Positions 12,570-23,669 of a stretch of 64,000 nt of DNA are shown in pieces. Origin of the DNA: Rhinopithecus roxellana. Taxonomy: Eukaryota; Chordata; Mammalia; Primates; Cercopithecidae. The notes beneath the pieces are model-generated. The model was not told where the DNA came from. It made no database searches and was given only the letters and a program-made list of their open reading frames with translations. A program made the position numbers and the translations under genes. The stretch spans positions 137,801,808-137,865,807 of the forward strand of contig NC_044556.1 in NCBI RefSeq assembly GCF_007565055.1, written 5' to 3'. How positions within the stretch are numbered: position 1 is the stretch's first letter; the number at the start of each line of letters is the position of its first letter.

Positions 12570-13190
12570 CTTCCAGCTGAGTAGCCTTCAGAACCTCCAG
12601 AAGCAAAGTAGCCTGGGAGTTATGACCAAGACTCCCTCAACATTCCCTTTAGTTTTACTGAACTTATTAGCTAGCTTTCTTCCTGACACTAAGCCCCCAA
12701 CCTTCAGTTTCCTGGTCATTTACATTAGAAAGCTTTCATTAAAAATCCCTGGTCTGTCCCTTTAAAATGTAAATCTTTTTAAAGCCTCTTGCTAGTTCTA
12801 CAATCCAAGAATGTCTTTCTCAAGAACTTGGAAGCAATTTCTTTCTAATGCAATTATTGAAGGAGATAGACCCCCCCACCCAGTCTCTGTGGAAGGGTAA
12901 GAGCCTAACTTTGGTAGGCCCCTTGATCCAACTTGTCAAATTGTCTCTTGCCATGAAGAACCAATAAAATTTAATTTCTGTTTGAGTAAAGCAAATTAGT
13001 AAACACTCAAGACTGGCCTGAGTCTCCCTACCCTAGCTCTTAAAAATTGTTTATGCCATCACCACCACAGAACTGTGTATCCAGTCTTGGTATGTGCTTT
13101 CTCCCCTACTGCTGCAACAGTATCAGAATAAAATCAATTTCTGCTTACTAATCTTGTTCAGTGTGGTTTTTCTTTTCCAATAGATAGCTG
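12570..13190 (+). mobile_element. ERV-type LTR, family unassigned (copy 1)
   Basis: This shares an extended pattern with the split minus-strand element at 18047-18410 plus 24929-25150: AATGTCTTTCTCAAG, AGTCTCTGTGGAAGGG, GAGTAAAGCAAATTAG, and AGCTCTTAAAAA occur in the same order. It has AATAAAATCAATTTC near 13130 as a plausible poly(A) signal and ends near TTTTCCA. Exact termini and target duplication are not visible. Confidence 0.65.
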
Positions 13191-13719
13191 ATTCAAAATA
13201 TCAGTTTAGATGACAACCCAAAGTGGGTAATTTCCAACCAAGTTGAGTTAATATGAATTTTCCAGTATGTTTATGCTTTTTTTCTCTTTTCTATACTACT
13301 AATCTTGTCTGTTACACTTCTGTGGTGTCTGGTAATCAATTAAAGAGTTTTCAGTATGCTCTCCTGTACTTCCACCCCCATAGTATTTTAACTGCCACTT
13401 AAAAAAAGATAAAACTTTCATTAGTTTTTCTTTTTTCATATCATAACTACTGATCTGAGCCTAATGATTGCTGATGTGTCAGTCTTCACCTGATCCTGCT
13501 GCTCAAAATTCAACTACTGCTCTTTAAATTCTTCAGAAGGCTGATTTTCTTCTTCATGTTCATTCAAGTACTTCCTTTTTTCATTATTAATCTAACTTTT
13601 AATTTCATTATAAGTAGATTTTGATCCCTTGCCAACAAAATGCTTCTAATGAGATCAGTACAGTCTTTTCATCAAAACTAAGTTTGATAAGAGTGGAAAC
13701 TAATAGCGAAGTGGCTACA
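13191..13719. other. Unique sequence
   Basis: No gene or named element is recognised. Confidence 0.5.
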
Positions 13720-14240
13720 CTGTCTGGGGCAAATACCCAGGGATCGTTGTCTCACACCGGGAAAATTTAGAAAAGATACACACGACGGGTTTAGAAGCAG
13801 AGGTGTAATAGGCAAGAAGAGAAAGAAAGAGAGAGGAAAACAGCTCTCTCTAGTGAGAGGGGACTTCCCAGAGGAAAAGGCCAGCCAGCAGCAGATGAGC
13901 CAGATTTTATAGTCAGGTTTCAGGAGGCGGTGTCTGATTTACATAGGGCTCACAGATTCGTTCCACCGGCTATGACGGTTACATAGTGCTTGGGGAAGCC
14001 TGGCTGCCTCACCCTAATCTTATGATGTAAATAAACTTTCCCCATTAGCCAGGGCCATCTTGTCTGCTCCTTACTATACACATGGCTGACAGAGAGAAGG
14101 GAAGATGGAGTTGCCATCTTGAGCATGATCGCACAACTACCAGCATCTACGTCTGCAGCTCAATTTCACAGGTTGCTCTTTGTGAGAAAGGAAAATAATT
14201 TGGGGCTGCTTTTTGTTTGACTAAAGGTAAAGGAAAACCT
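13720..14240 (-). mobile_element. Probable class I ERV LTR, family unassigned
   Basis: Read on the minus strand this has an LTR-like order: a U3 with CCATCTTCC-type segments, then TATAAAATCTGG (plus-strand 13903-13914 region), a pyrimidine-rich stretch, then CTCTTCTTGCCTATTAC in the position of a decayed poly(A) signal. No partner LTR or internal region lies next to it, so it is probably solo or truncated. The limits are approximate. Confidence 0.5.
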
Positions 14241-14667
14241 TACCGAGGAACTTCTGTACCCTCACTATCTGCCTAAGTACTTTTCTCATAATTCTCCTAT
14301 CAATAGCAGGACTATCCTTTTATGTCACACTCAGCTTGTTACTTTGTAAGTTCTATTTAACTTCACTCAGAAAATCTGTTCTCCTTAAGGTATACAAGGT
14401 TGTTTCCCTGTTGTCACACATGATTTTTATGTTTCTGATCCATTCTGTATCCAACAGTACTATTTATTCTACAAACACTAACTTCTTCCTGAAAACCCAA
14501 CAAACCAGTTTATAATTCTCCAGTGTTGTCAGGTACCATTGCATGAGCCCTTGATTTTCTTTTGGCTAGACAAGAAAGCACGGTATAGCAAAAACTTCTT
14601 GGTGCCCCTATAGGGAACAGTCCGTGAACAGGTCAATTAAAACAAAAACAAACAAATAAAATCACTT
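14241..14667. other. Unclassified sequence
   Basis: This may continue the LTR-like element to its left, but nothing decisive is seen. Confidence 0.4.
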
Positions 14668-14976
14668 GGCAGGGTGCGGTGGCTCACGCCTGTAATGCCA
14701 GCACTTTGGGAGGCAGAGGTGGGCAGATTGCTTTCAGCTCAGGAGTTCGAGACCAGCCTGGGTAACACGGCAAAACCCCATCTCTACAAAAAATACAATA
14801 ATTAGATGGTCATTGGTGGTTCGTGCCTGTAGTCCCAGCTACTCAGGAGGCTGAGCCTGGAAAATTGCTTGAGCCCAGAGGTGGAAGTTGCAGTGAGCTG
14901 AGATTGTGCCACTGCACTCCAGCCTGGGCTACAGAGTGAGACCTTGTCTCAAACAATAACAACAGCAGCAATAACT
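14668..14976 (+). mobile_element. Alu (sense)
   Basis: A full Alu with a (CAATAA)n-like tail. AATCACTTG before and AATAACTTG after it form an imperfect target duplication. It is AluS/J-like. Confidence 0.92.
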
Positions 14977-15935
14977 TGACTCTGAAAAAGACCCATGTGA
15001 ACCATGGAATGTGGTTTGTAGTCAGAGTTTGGTCATCTAGGCCTCTGGCTTCTATTATAAAAACTAACACTCATTTTGTTTCTGGTGAATGCCTGCACTG
15101 CAGTTAGCTGATAGGTTCTTCCCAGAGTCCTAAAAGTTACTATGTAGCCATTATCAATTAGTTTGATAACTTATCCTGAAACAGGGAAGACTAACTTTAG
15201 CTCAATTAGACAAAATATTACCTGCACAGCTTTTTGATTAGCATATTCTCAACAATCCCTTACAGCCTAGCTTTATCAGCCCTTGGCCCAAAGACTTACC
15301 AAGACAGGAAAAAGAAAAAAAGAAAAGAAAGGAAAGAAAGATTAAAAAAAAAGAAATAGCTCTGAGAGCTGTCAGATAACAGTGACCCAATAGCTACCAA
15401 CAAGGTCGTGGTATTCCCCTGATGAGCACAGTCGACTTCATACAATATCAGCATCTGATGAGAACTCTCTGCAACCATGAAGACAATTTCATAGTCATGA
15501 CTGAACAAAGATAAAAACACACTCTATTTAACTACTAAATATTACCAAAATCTCCTCTTTCCAATTTATACAAGTGACTGCTACTTCTTTCATGATAACT
15601 TTAGCCTCATCTGCTTTTCTTGACCCCTACAGACAAGATTCCATACACAAAATTGTACCAATTTTTTGGTAGCACCCAATCCAGAAGGGACGCCTTCTTC
15701 CTTCAACTTTCTGCTAAATTAAGTTCTGTAATAACAAGCTTTTTCTAACTCCTTTTAATCAAGGTGCCTCAATGTTTCACATGGTGTCATAGCTGCCTCC
15801 TTTGCCACAGTAGACTTAATAAACTTAACTCTTTTTTTTTAAATCGCAGGCTATACTTTCTAGTAGTCTTTGCCTTTGAAATTAGCGAGGTACTATTCTA
15901 ATTCTGGAAGCTGATGTAGAGATGCTATGCCACAA
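14977..15935. other. Unclassified sequence with a purine-rich tract
   Basis: A GAAA-rich tract lies at 15308-15358. The flanking 15540-15830 is not recognised. No gene is seen. Confidence 0.45.
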
Positions 15936-16020
15936 TTCCTAGGTGTCACAACCAGCTAGGGGTAAAAACAAAATTCAAACACAGAGTGTTTGGCCCAAGA
16001 CTCCATGCTCTCTAATTTAT
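15936..16020 (-). mobile_element. MIR fragment
   Basis: Resembles the reverse complement of the MIR core and 5' half (CACAACCAGCTAGGGGTAAA, ATTCAAAC, GACTCCATGCTCT). Confidence 0.55.
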
Positions 16021-16789
16021 GTTGTATTCAAATGATGGAATATAAGCAGAAATTATGTCAATTCAGTTCTATTCAAGCTGCCACTGCTTAAAACATGAAG
16101 CCAAATAGTTTGACATATTTAACTCAAAGAGCTGTGCAAAATAGATAATCCAGTAGCTCCTATGTACATTAGTTCAAAAAAGTTTAGCAATTTATCTAAA
16201 CATTTATGATAATATATCTTTTTCATGAAATTACAACTCATTCTACCACCTGGGGTCTTAACAAAATTGTAAATGTAAAGAAAATCAGTTTTACAAAAAT
16301 ATAAATATGTTTTATCTTTCCAGTCCTGTCCTCTTTTGTCTTTATATGAATATGTTCTGTATGGAATAATTTATATACAAACATAGCAAATAAAGAGAGC
16401 AGAAAAAGTAGAAAAAGAAAAAGTTTGGCAAAAATGAATCTGTGTGGTGTCAGGTACATTTTATTTGGCTACATATAGTAATTGCAGGTGCAGAAGAACT
16501 CTGCAAAACAACTGACAAGAAATGTTTAATCTTCATTTTTAATATTAATTTCTTATTCTGCTTTATTGCTTTATATTTTATGAATTTTATTTTCTGTAAC
16601 TTCTCAAGATATAAAATGATTATATCCTAGAATAAATATCTCTCATCCATAGAAAACAAAACAAAAAAAATGTCATGTGCAATTCTTGGGGTCAAGCAAC
16701 TGATTAAAATGAAACATAATTATGAATATGATATGGAAAGCGTATTTCCTTTTAAGTATTTTTTCTTTGAGCAAATTATAGCTCTTTTG
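16021..16789. other. Unique AT-rich sequence
   Basis: No gene or repeat is seen. The short open frames on both strands are AT-rich chance frames. Confidence 0.5.
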
Positions 16790-17240
16790 CTATATTTTCA
16801 AGGCATACTGACAGGGCAATTAGTAATCTGAACAATCAAATCCATTTGGAGATAATGGAGCTTATCAATTCTTGTGTTATAATTGCTTTCCAAAGCCCCT
16901 CCCCATGCCTGTCTTTTCCCCCACATCACTTACCCAATACACTTAATCCTGTTTAAATAGCAACATGTCAAACATGTCTGCTAATCAGCTGGCTGGCATT
17001 ACCATGGAGATTTCTGCAGTTTTAAGCACTGTATTTCACTGCATAAGGATTTTTCCCAAATATTGACTTTTGGTTTTCAAGGTTACTGATGATTTGCTCT
17101 AGCACATTAATCATTCTAACCACCTTAACAAAGAAGCTCATTAAAAAGACAAATACATTTATCAAGCAAATCATTAGGCAGATTATATACTTTCCACCCA
17201 TAATAGATTATAACTGAATAAATAACTTGGGTATTTTATA
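16790..17240. promoter_or_regulatory. Candidate conserved non-coding element
   Basis: This block holds no recognisable transposon and is dense in homeodomain-type cores and E-box motifs: GGCAATTAGTAATC, CTAATCAGCTGGCTGG (with CAGCTG), CATTAATCATTC, AAATCATTAGGC. In an element-rich, gene-poor window an unmasked motif-dense stretch like this is what an ancient enhancer can look like. This is inference; no conservation data were available. Confidence 0.25.
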
Positions 17241-18046
17241 ATTAAATATGCAGAACAGTTAAAATTTTAATACTCATATCCTTTACTGAAGAATGGGGAT
17301 GGATGAGGTTTTGTAACATATAATTTGTATGGTACAACTTAGCCACGATTATGTAGGTTAAAAGTAGGACTACTGTTTTGAGTATACAAACTAGATAATG
17401 TTTTGACATGATGATGAGGCCTTAAATACAAAGACATTTGAAGTTCAAAATATTGGAAATTTAACTTAAAATTTCTGTAGAACGACATTTTAGTATCTAT
17501 TTCTATAATCTAACAAATACATAGAGTCTGCCTTGGAAATAAGGCTTTGGGGTGGAGAGATACAGCTAAGCAGTCATTTGCCCTCAGGCCTCACTGAAAC
17601 TAGAGTGATTATTCCTTCTGTGAGCCAAATAATAATTTAAAAGCTTGGGAAGGCCTAAGGGGTCAGCTTTGTCTTAGGTTCTAATCGCATCTCCTGCTAT
17701 ATCTCTCATCAACCTACCTCACACAAATCTGAGTTTTAGTTGGAGAAGTTTACTTTTCCTTCTCAGGGTCTCCAAAGTAATGGACCACAAATAACCTTGA
17801 ATTGTAGCCTGCAGGCAGAAAGGATCTCCCTTAGCAATTTCAGATTTCATTATTTTTGTTTTTAGTTTCAAGGTATCTTGCTTTCTGGTAGAACCTTACT
17901 AAAACATGTAGAAAATAGATCGCACACTAAATTATCCTAATATTGTTACTATAAAATCTACCAGTGCTGCTTTACTGAATCCTAAAGAAATATAGGCTAC
18001 AACTTCATTAAAATTTTTGTGATCATTAATAAGTCTCGCTGACTTC
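17241..18046. other. Unique sequence
   Basis: No gene or named element is recognised. Confidence 0.45.
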
Positions 18047-18410
18047 GGTGGCTGGCATCAAAGTAAAAATTGCACCAGACAAAGTGAAGCAGGCAGGAAA
18101 GACTATCCAATGCTATTGCAAAAGGAAAGAAATATTAGAACTAAGCTGGAGCTCAATTTGGGTAAAACAAGGAGCAGGAGAGTTTTTAAGAGCTGGTAGT
18201 TGATCATAGAAGGGAAAAGGAAGAGTGTCATAGGCCATCCATGTTTGCTAATTTGCTTTACTCAAAGATAAAGTAAAATTTCTTGTATCTCTATAACAGG
18301 AAATAGTTTACAACTTGGAATAAGAATCCCACCAAAGAAAGACACCTGCCCTTCCACAGAGACTGGAAGATAGAGGCTCTCTCTTCCTTGTGCTTACATT
18401 TCAAAGGGAT
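18047..18410 (-). mobile_element. ERV-type LTR, left piece of a split element (copy 2)
   Basis: Minus-strand LTR related to the one at 12570-13190. On the plus strand it runs from CATCAAAGTAAAAATTGCAC (LTR 3' end) to CTTCCACAGAGACTGG and TTTCAAAGGGAT. It stops exactly at AAAGGGAT (18403-18410) and resumes at 24929, after the repeated AAAGGGAT at 24921-24928. Everything between was inserted later. Confidence 0.65.
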
Positions 18411-18413
18411 CAG

Positions 18414-18906
18414 TGTTAGATACAGTTAGGTTCCCTCTTCAAACAGCTTATCCAGTTTCCCTGTTCTCTATCCTATAATTCCAAATACCCCTTTGCCTTT
18501 GCTGTGCTCCAGCTTGTCTGAATATGATGCCTGAACTTGCTACAACCCCAGTCCACATTTCTTTCCTTATTAGGGGATAATTTACTTTCTTAGTATCTGC
18601 ATAAATGACCCCCTTTTTCACTCTTCTCACCTTCCTTACGTGCCTATGTTACCTAAGAAAGTTTAAATGTTAAGCCAATTGGGTCTAGTTTAGACCGTGC
18701 TGTCCAACCCTAGCCAACAGGTGAAAGACACAGAAGCAGAAGCTGCATTAGAGATAATAAAAACTCCTGCTTTCCTTTGTTCTGTGTGCTCTCACAATTG
18801 CTACATACGTGAGACACACCCTTCTGCAGAAGTAAATTTGCCTTGCTGAGATGTTCTCTATCTAAGTGCTCTTTTTCTTTATGACTCTGAGCTCTTATTC
18901 CCAACA
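18414..18906 (+). repeat. 5' LTR of the class I ERV
   Basis: It starts TGTTAGATACAGTTAGG and ends CTTATTCCCAACA with the canonical TG...CA. AATAAAAACTCC near 18757 is the likely poly(A) signal or TATA-like element, and a CCAAT motif lies upstream at about 18676. It pairs with 24220-24717. Confidence 0.9.
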
Positions 18907-19401
18907 ATTCGGTGACCCATATAGGGAAACCACTCTCCTCCAGGGAGGGGGTCTTCAGTCCTTACTCATGAGGAGACATGTCCCGTTGCCTTGTTGTGGT
19001 GGCCTCAGGGGTAAAGTTTTGAGACTCACCCAGTGTGAAGAATAAACCCAGACTCTCAGCAATGCAGGAGGAAAAGGCCTACAAATACCCTAACGACCAG
19101 GTAACTGTGCACAGATCAAGGTAAGAAACACCGCAGGAGTCGGCAAAATATTTCCTTGGTGGTCAGGACCAAGGTAAAAAAAACCACAGGGGTGGTGAAG
19201 TATTCCTTGGTCGAGACATAATAAGGCAAGAAAAGCTTTGGGGGTGGTGAAGTACTCCTTGGCAGTCAGGATATCTTGGAGGTTGAAAGTGTGTGAAAGG
19301 CAGAAAATTCCTACTACAAGGGATTGAGTCTCAGTGAACCTCCAGAGAAGGACAGGCAAGAAATTTCTAGTGCAAGGGATTGAGCCTAACCAGGACCCAA
19401 C
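18907..19401 (+). other. ERV leader with candidate primer-binding site
   Basis: Immediately after the 5' LTR comes ATTCGGTGACCCATATAGGG, in the position of the tRNA primer-binding site. I cannot assign the tRNA. The remaining 450 bp is untranslated leader, with a repeated CC(T)TGGTxGTCAGGA-type motif around 19153 and 19256. Confidence 0.6.
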
Positions 19402-19660
19402 ATGGGAAATGTCCCAAGTAAGACAGGAAGTAAAAAAGGATAGAAATAATAGCAATGATACCTGTTATCCCCCTAGGTCTTATGTTAAAATATTGGAAAG
19501 ATAATGAAAGGACTAGACATAAGAAAAAAACAAAAAGTAATAAAATATTGCTGTTTCATCTGGACTCGAGAACCAGTCCTCAAACCCTAAGTTTTCTGGC
19601 CAAAGTTGAGGTCAAATGAGGTTTGAATTTGTCAGCTTTTAGTTCGATTTGTGAATAGCA
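19402..19660 (+). pseudogene. gag N-terminal relic
   Basis: An ATG at 19402 opens with Met-Gly-Asn, the context used for N-myristoylation of retroviral matrix proteins, and stops after 13 codons at 19441-19443. Further on, near 19597, a Trp-Pro-Lys segment resembles the matrix region of gammaretrovirus-like Gag, again with an in-frame stop. The capsid, nucleocapsid and protease regions are not recognisable. This is a dead gag start; nothing downstream could be translated from it. Confidence 0.6.
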
Positions 19661-20522
19661 AAAGTCTAGTCTCCCAAGAGGAGGTAGGCTATGCTCTCTG
19701 TTGAAAGTAGAGGCTGGTCCTCCTTTACCCCCTAAAGACTGCAGGAAGTAAGTCAAAAGCCAACTCCTCTAAGACACCTAACACTCCTGACCCTCACCTC
19801 TCTCCTGCTTAGGCCAAGATAGTCTGCCCAAGCTGCGGGACCTGCCAGAGCTGCATGAAGACTGTCAAGGGAACCGCCCCTCTGCTAGGAAACTCCCAGC
19901 CCAAAGGAGGGCATCCACAGTTTCCAGTGTTACTCAGGTAGAAGTGTATCAAAACACTTACAAAGGTGGCTCTGGTATGCAGATGGCAGAGGACGGCAAG
20001 ATTGTAAAGATACAACAGACACAGCCTGGCATCCAGAGAGCGAGGGACAAAGCTTGGTCTGGTGGCAAATGGAAAGAAACTTTAGTGTAGAAAAGGCTCT
20101 GTGTGTTTACTGGTGGAGAGACTGCTTTTTTAATAAATGTGTACAGTTTTGCTTCCATATAATGAAAGCATCATAAGGTTACTTTATACCACCTGCAACA
20201 TTCTCATTGTTTTATGTTGTCTTTTTTTAAATAGTAGCTAAAGATGTACAGATTACTGTTAAATTGTAGTTTTTTTAAAATATATTTTCTTGAATTATTC
20301 AGAACATGCAAGTCTAGTATTTTTAGTCAAACAAAATATTTATGGAATAAGTTTTCTCTTATTTCTATTCATGATGGCTTTCTAATACCAATTGTAATAT
20401 TTACAATATTCACCAAATCTTAGAATTTTGCAAATACTGGAATTCTACCACTGTTTCTTTGATAAGCCTTGCAGGCAAAATTTGACATTTTAACATTGGC
20501 ACTCAAAATACATGGAATGCGT
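19661..20522. other. Unassigned segment inside the ERV
   Basis: 19661-20050 may be decayed ERV internal sequence. 20050-20522 is AT-rich with no recognisable coding relic. Confidence 0.4.
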
Positions 20523-21118
20523 TGAGAGGTGACAGCATGTTGGCAGCTCTCGCTCTTGGGGCCTCCTTGGTCTTGGTGTCCACTCTGGCGGTGCTTGAGG
20601 AGCCCTTCAGCCCACCACTGCACTGTGGGAGCCCCTCTCTGAGCTGGCTGAGGCCAGACCCAGCTCCCTCTGCTTGAAGGGAGTTGTGTGGGGAGAGGCA
20701 CGTGGGGAACTGGGGCTGCGTGCTGTGCTCATGGGCCAGCCCAAGTTCCAGGTGGGTGCGGGCTCAGGGGACCCCACACTCGGAGCAGCTGGCCGGCACC
20801 GCCGGCCTCAGGCAGTGAGGGGTGTAGCACCCGGGGCCAGCAGCTGCGGAGGTTGTGCCAGGTCCCCCAGAACTGCCGGCCCACCCGCACTATGCTCTAA
20901 TTCTCCCTGGGCCTCAGCTACCTCCCCACATGGCAGGGCTCAGGACCTGCAGCCCTCCATGTCCGAGCCACGGCCCCGCTCTGCCGACCATGGTGGGCTC
21001 CCCATGCCTCCGGAGCCTCCCCGACAGGTGCTACCCGCTGCTCTATGGCGCATGTTCCTTCCCTTTGACGGCCCAAGGACTGAGGAGTGCAGGCGCGGTG
21101 CAGGACTGGTGGGCAGCA
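20523..21118 (+). mobile_element. LTR12 (HERV-9)-like LTR fragment, GC-rich
   Basis: It starts TGAGAGGTGACAGCATGTTG, the 5' end typical of LTR12/HERV-9 U3, and runs through the GC-rich U3 as far as GCAGGACTGGTGGGCAGCA. It then breaks off, so the distal U3, core promoter, R and U5 are absent. It makes a CpG-richer island in AT-rich DNA. The long overlapping open frames at 20674-21286 arise from low stop frequency in GC-rich sequence. It lies inside the class I ERV and is therefore younger. Confidence 0.82.
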
Positions 21119-21205
21119 TTTACATTTTTTTACTTTAATGCTTTTTCAAATTGGCAGGTCTTTAAAGTATTTTTCTTCCTGATTAAAAATGTGTGTATAT
21201 GTGTT

Positions 21206-21241
<36 letters not shown>

Positions 21242-21559
21242 TACACATTAACTTTACCAAGTAAAACCAAGCCATACTCTTTTTGAGCCAATTAAGAAAA
21301 TTACCATTTTTTTAAAGTGTAGCATTTCAGGGTAAAGACCCATGAATGACTTAGTGGATTCTAGACTACTGAGAGAAAACCATCTCAAAGATTTTGTTAA
21401 AAGTTTTAGTGTTGTCTGAAAAGCAAGAAGAAAAATGAATGGTAGTGTGTTAAAAGAAGAAGAGAGGAAAAGAGAGTAGTTTTGTCTTCAAGTAAAATGT
21501 CTGATTGTGCCAGACATTTAACAAGTGTAAAAGGAAATAGGAGAAACTCAAAAAGTATA
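21119..21559. other. Unassigned segment with a (CA)n run
   Basis: AT-rich sequence with a CA dinucleotide repeat at about 21210-21236 followed by TACATACACA. No coding relic is seen. Confidence 0.6.
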
Positions 21560-21955
21560 TGTAAGAAGAGAGCCAAGAGAAACTGGAAGACGGAGAAGGG
21601 AGAAAGTGAGAAGGGAAATTAGAGAGAGAAAGAGGAAGAGACTCAGTGTGAGGGAGAGAAGAAACAGAGTTTGACAGAGAGAAAGAGAGAGAGAGGGCAA
21701 ATGAGATAGAGGCTCGTGGAAGAAACCCTGAGAGTCTGAAAATGAAAGATTTGGACAGAAACAGAAAGATTAGAGAGAGAGATACAGGGAGAAAATGAGT
21801 GAGAGAGCGACTGGAAGAGACGAGATCAGAAAGGGATACAGAAGGTGAGACTAGAGAGAGAGAGTGTGTAGAAGGAAGAGAGAGGAAGAGACAGGAGAGA
21901 AAGAGATGAAAAGTCTGAGTGAGCAGGTAAGGAGAGAGATTGAGAACTATTAGAG
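21560..21955 (+). repeat. Purine-rich (GA/GAGA) tract
   Basis: About 400 bp is almost all A and G on the plus strand with irregular GAGA and GGGAGAA units. It is not a pure microsatellite. The strand asymmetry is strong and could support triplex (H-DNA) structure. Confidence 0.8.
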
Positions 21956-22144
21956 ACAGCAGCTAGGAGACAAAGGAGGCGGGGGCTGCCTGAGTGCCAC
22001 AGCACCCACACCATCCTCTTGCCTCCTGTCATTGGGACCCCAGAGCTGGTCCTTGATGGAGGAGAGCCAACCTCACAGCAGCCTGAGACTGGCCAGCAGC
22101 ACCTCCACCATCTCCCCAATCAGCAGCCTAAGTCCCAAGCTATA

Positions 22145-22241
22145 TGTAATGCAGTTCTCAGAGTCTATGGATGTATAAAAATTTATATTCTGGCAAAACA
22201 AGTTAGAGATAGTTGCCTAACATGTAAACAAAACAAAACAA
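22145..22241 (+). pseudogene. pol integrase relic (zinc-binding end)
   Basis: An open stretch encodes a segment ending Cys-Leu-Thr-Cys (22214-22225), matching the CxxC half of the HHCC zinc-binding domain at the N terminus of retroviral integrases, with the preceding Ala-Lys-Gln-Val context typical of ERV pol. The AluY begins right after it at 22242, and the DDE catalytic core is not found on the far side. It is a short dead fragment, but it fixes the pol-to-env order of the ERV. Confidence 0.55.
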
Positions 22242-22497
22242 GGCCAGGCATGGTGGCTCACGCCTGTAATACCAGCACTTTGGGAGGCTGAGGCAGGCAG
22301 ATCACAAGGTCAGGAGATCGAAACGGTCCTGGCTAACAAGGTGAAACACGGTCTCTACTAAAAAATACAAAAAAATTAGCGGGGCATGGTGGCGGGTGCC
22401 TGTAGTCCCAGCTACTCGGGAGGCTGAGGCAGGAGAGTGGCATGAACCCGGGAGGCAGAGCTTGCAGTGAGCCAAGATAGTGCCACTGCACTCTAGC
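22242..22497 (+). mobile_element. AluY-like, missing its 3' end
   Basis: A young-looking Alu (CACAAGGTCAGGAGATCG; CATGGTGGCGGGTGCC) runs to ACTGCACTCTAGC and then stops without the last 40 bp or any A tail. ERV env sequence follows. A deletion after insertion removed the Alu end and the remainder of pol together. Confidence 0.9.
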
Positions 22498-22539
22498 TCT
22501 AAGAAAGTCACCCCATGGAGGAAGGGACCCAGAATTAAG

Positions 22540-23669
22540 GCTATTCCAAAGTATCTTTCCTCAGAAGGAAGCCTAGCCTTGGCTAAAACCTTACCTCCCT
22601 AAAACCTTACCTTCATTTTACTAAAGGAACTGCTTCCCCTGATTGCCAATCTCACCAATGCAACCCCATCCTCATTTTCATTACTATCCCTACCTCTACT
22701 GACTCTAGACCCACCCTCAGCCACCTCTATGGTATAGGGGACTATGTTAACAGAGAGATCGTATAGGCATTTTTGAGATACACTTTGTTTCCTGCCCGCC
22801 CTTCTCCATCCCCAATAGTTTCAGCTTTGAACCAAATACCTGTTATTCCTGTACCTAAAGATAAAACCAAGGTGTTCATTATAGAAGTAAAAGATCTAAA
22901 ACAAACCCTAGCAGTTGAGACAGGATACTGAGATATAAATATCTGACTACAATAGATTAAATATTCCGTCTACACCCTAAGCAAAAGCGACTGTTACACT
23001 TGTGCACATGGTAGACCAGAGGCCCAGATTGTCCCCTTTCCACTTGGATAGCCTCCCTGCCAACTGGGCATGAGCTGTATGGTAGCTCTTTTTCAAGACC
23101 CCACAGTCTGGGAAGACAAATTGTGCCAAGCTCTTTCTCTGTTCTTCCCGGAAGTTCAACACCCTGCGGGTCAGGTCCCAAGGGCCATCCAGCCTCCACC
23201 TTCCAATGCCAAGTTTGTCTTGTGTCTCTCACAACAGGGGGGAAACCTTAGGGTTCCTTGGAGAGTTAGAGGGATGGAAAGAGCTTAGGCCATTCCAAGA
23301 CCTTACCCATCAGTCTGCCCTTAGCCATCCCTGAGTGGATGTATGGTGGTATTGTGGTAGACCCCTGTGGACACTCTGCCAAGTAACTGGAGCAGAACTT
23401 GTGCTCTATTTCAATTGGCTATCCCTTTCACCCTGGCATTTCATCAACTAGAAAAAGTAAAAGCAAAGTGCTGTAAACTGAAAGAGACCCTTCATGAGTC
23501 TTTTGATCCTCAAGTTTATATAAATGCCATCAGGGTTCCACGAGGAGTGAAAAATGAATTTAGTGCTTGAAACCAAATAGCTGAGGGGTTTCAATCCACA
23601 TTGTCCTGGTGGGTAAGTATTAATAAAAATGTAGACTGGATAAATTACATTTACTATAACCAGCAATGA
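22540..23669 (+). pseudogene. env surface-subunit relic
   Basis: This stretch lies between the Alu and the TM reading frame and is the expected site of the env surface (SU) region. Fragmentary open frames with tryptophan- and cysteine-containing segments occur, but stops are frequent in every frame, including a TGA at 23667 just before the open TM part. No intact signal peptide, receptor-binding domain or furin site can be claimed. The label depends mostly on position. Confidence 0.55.

Noticed and set aside
20674..21286. Three overlapping open frames of 70-154 codons
   Set aside because: They lie in the GC-rich LTR12-like fragment and the adjoining CA repeat. Low stop frequency in GC-rich DNA explains them, and they run in different frames on the same strand.
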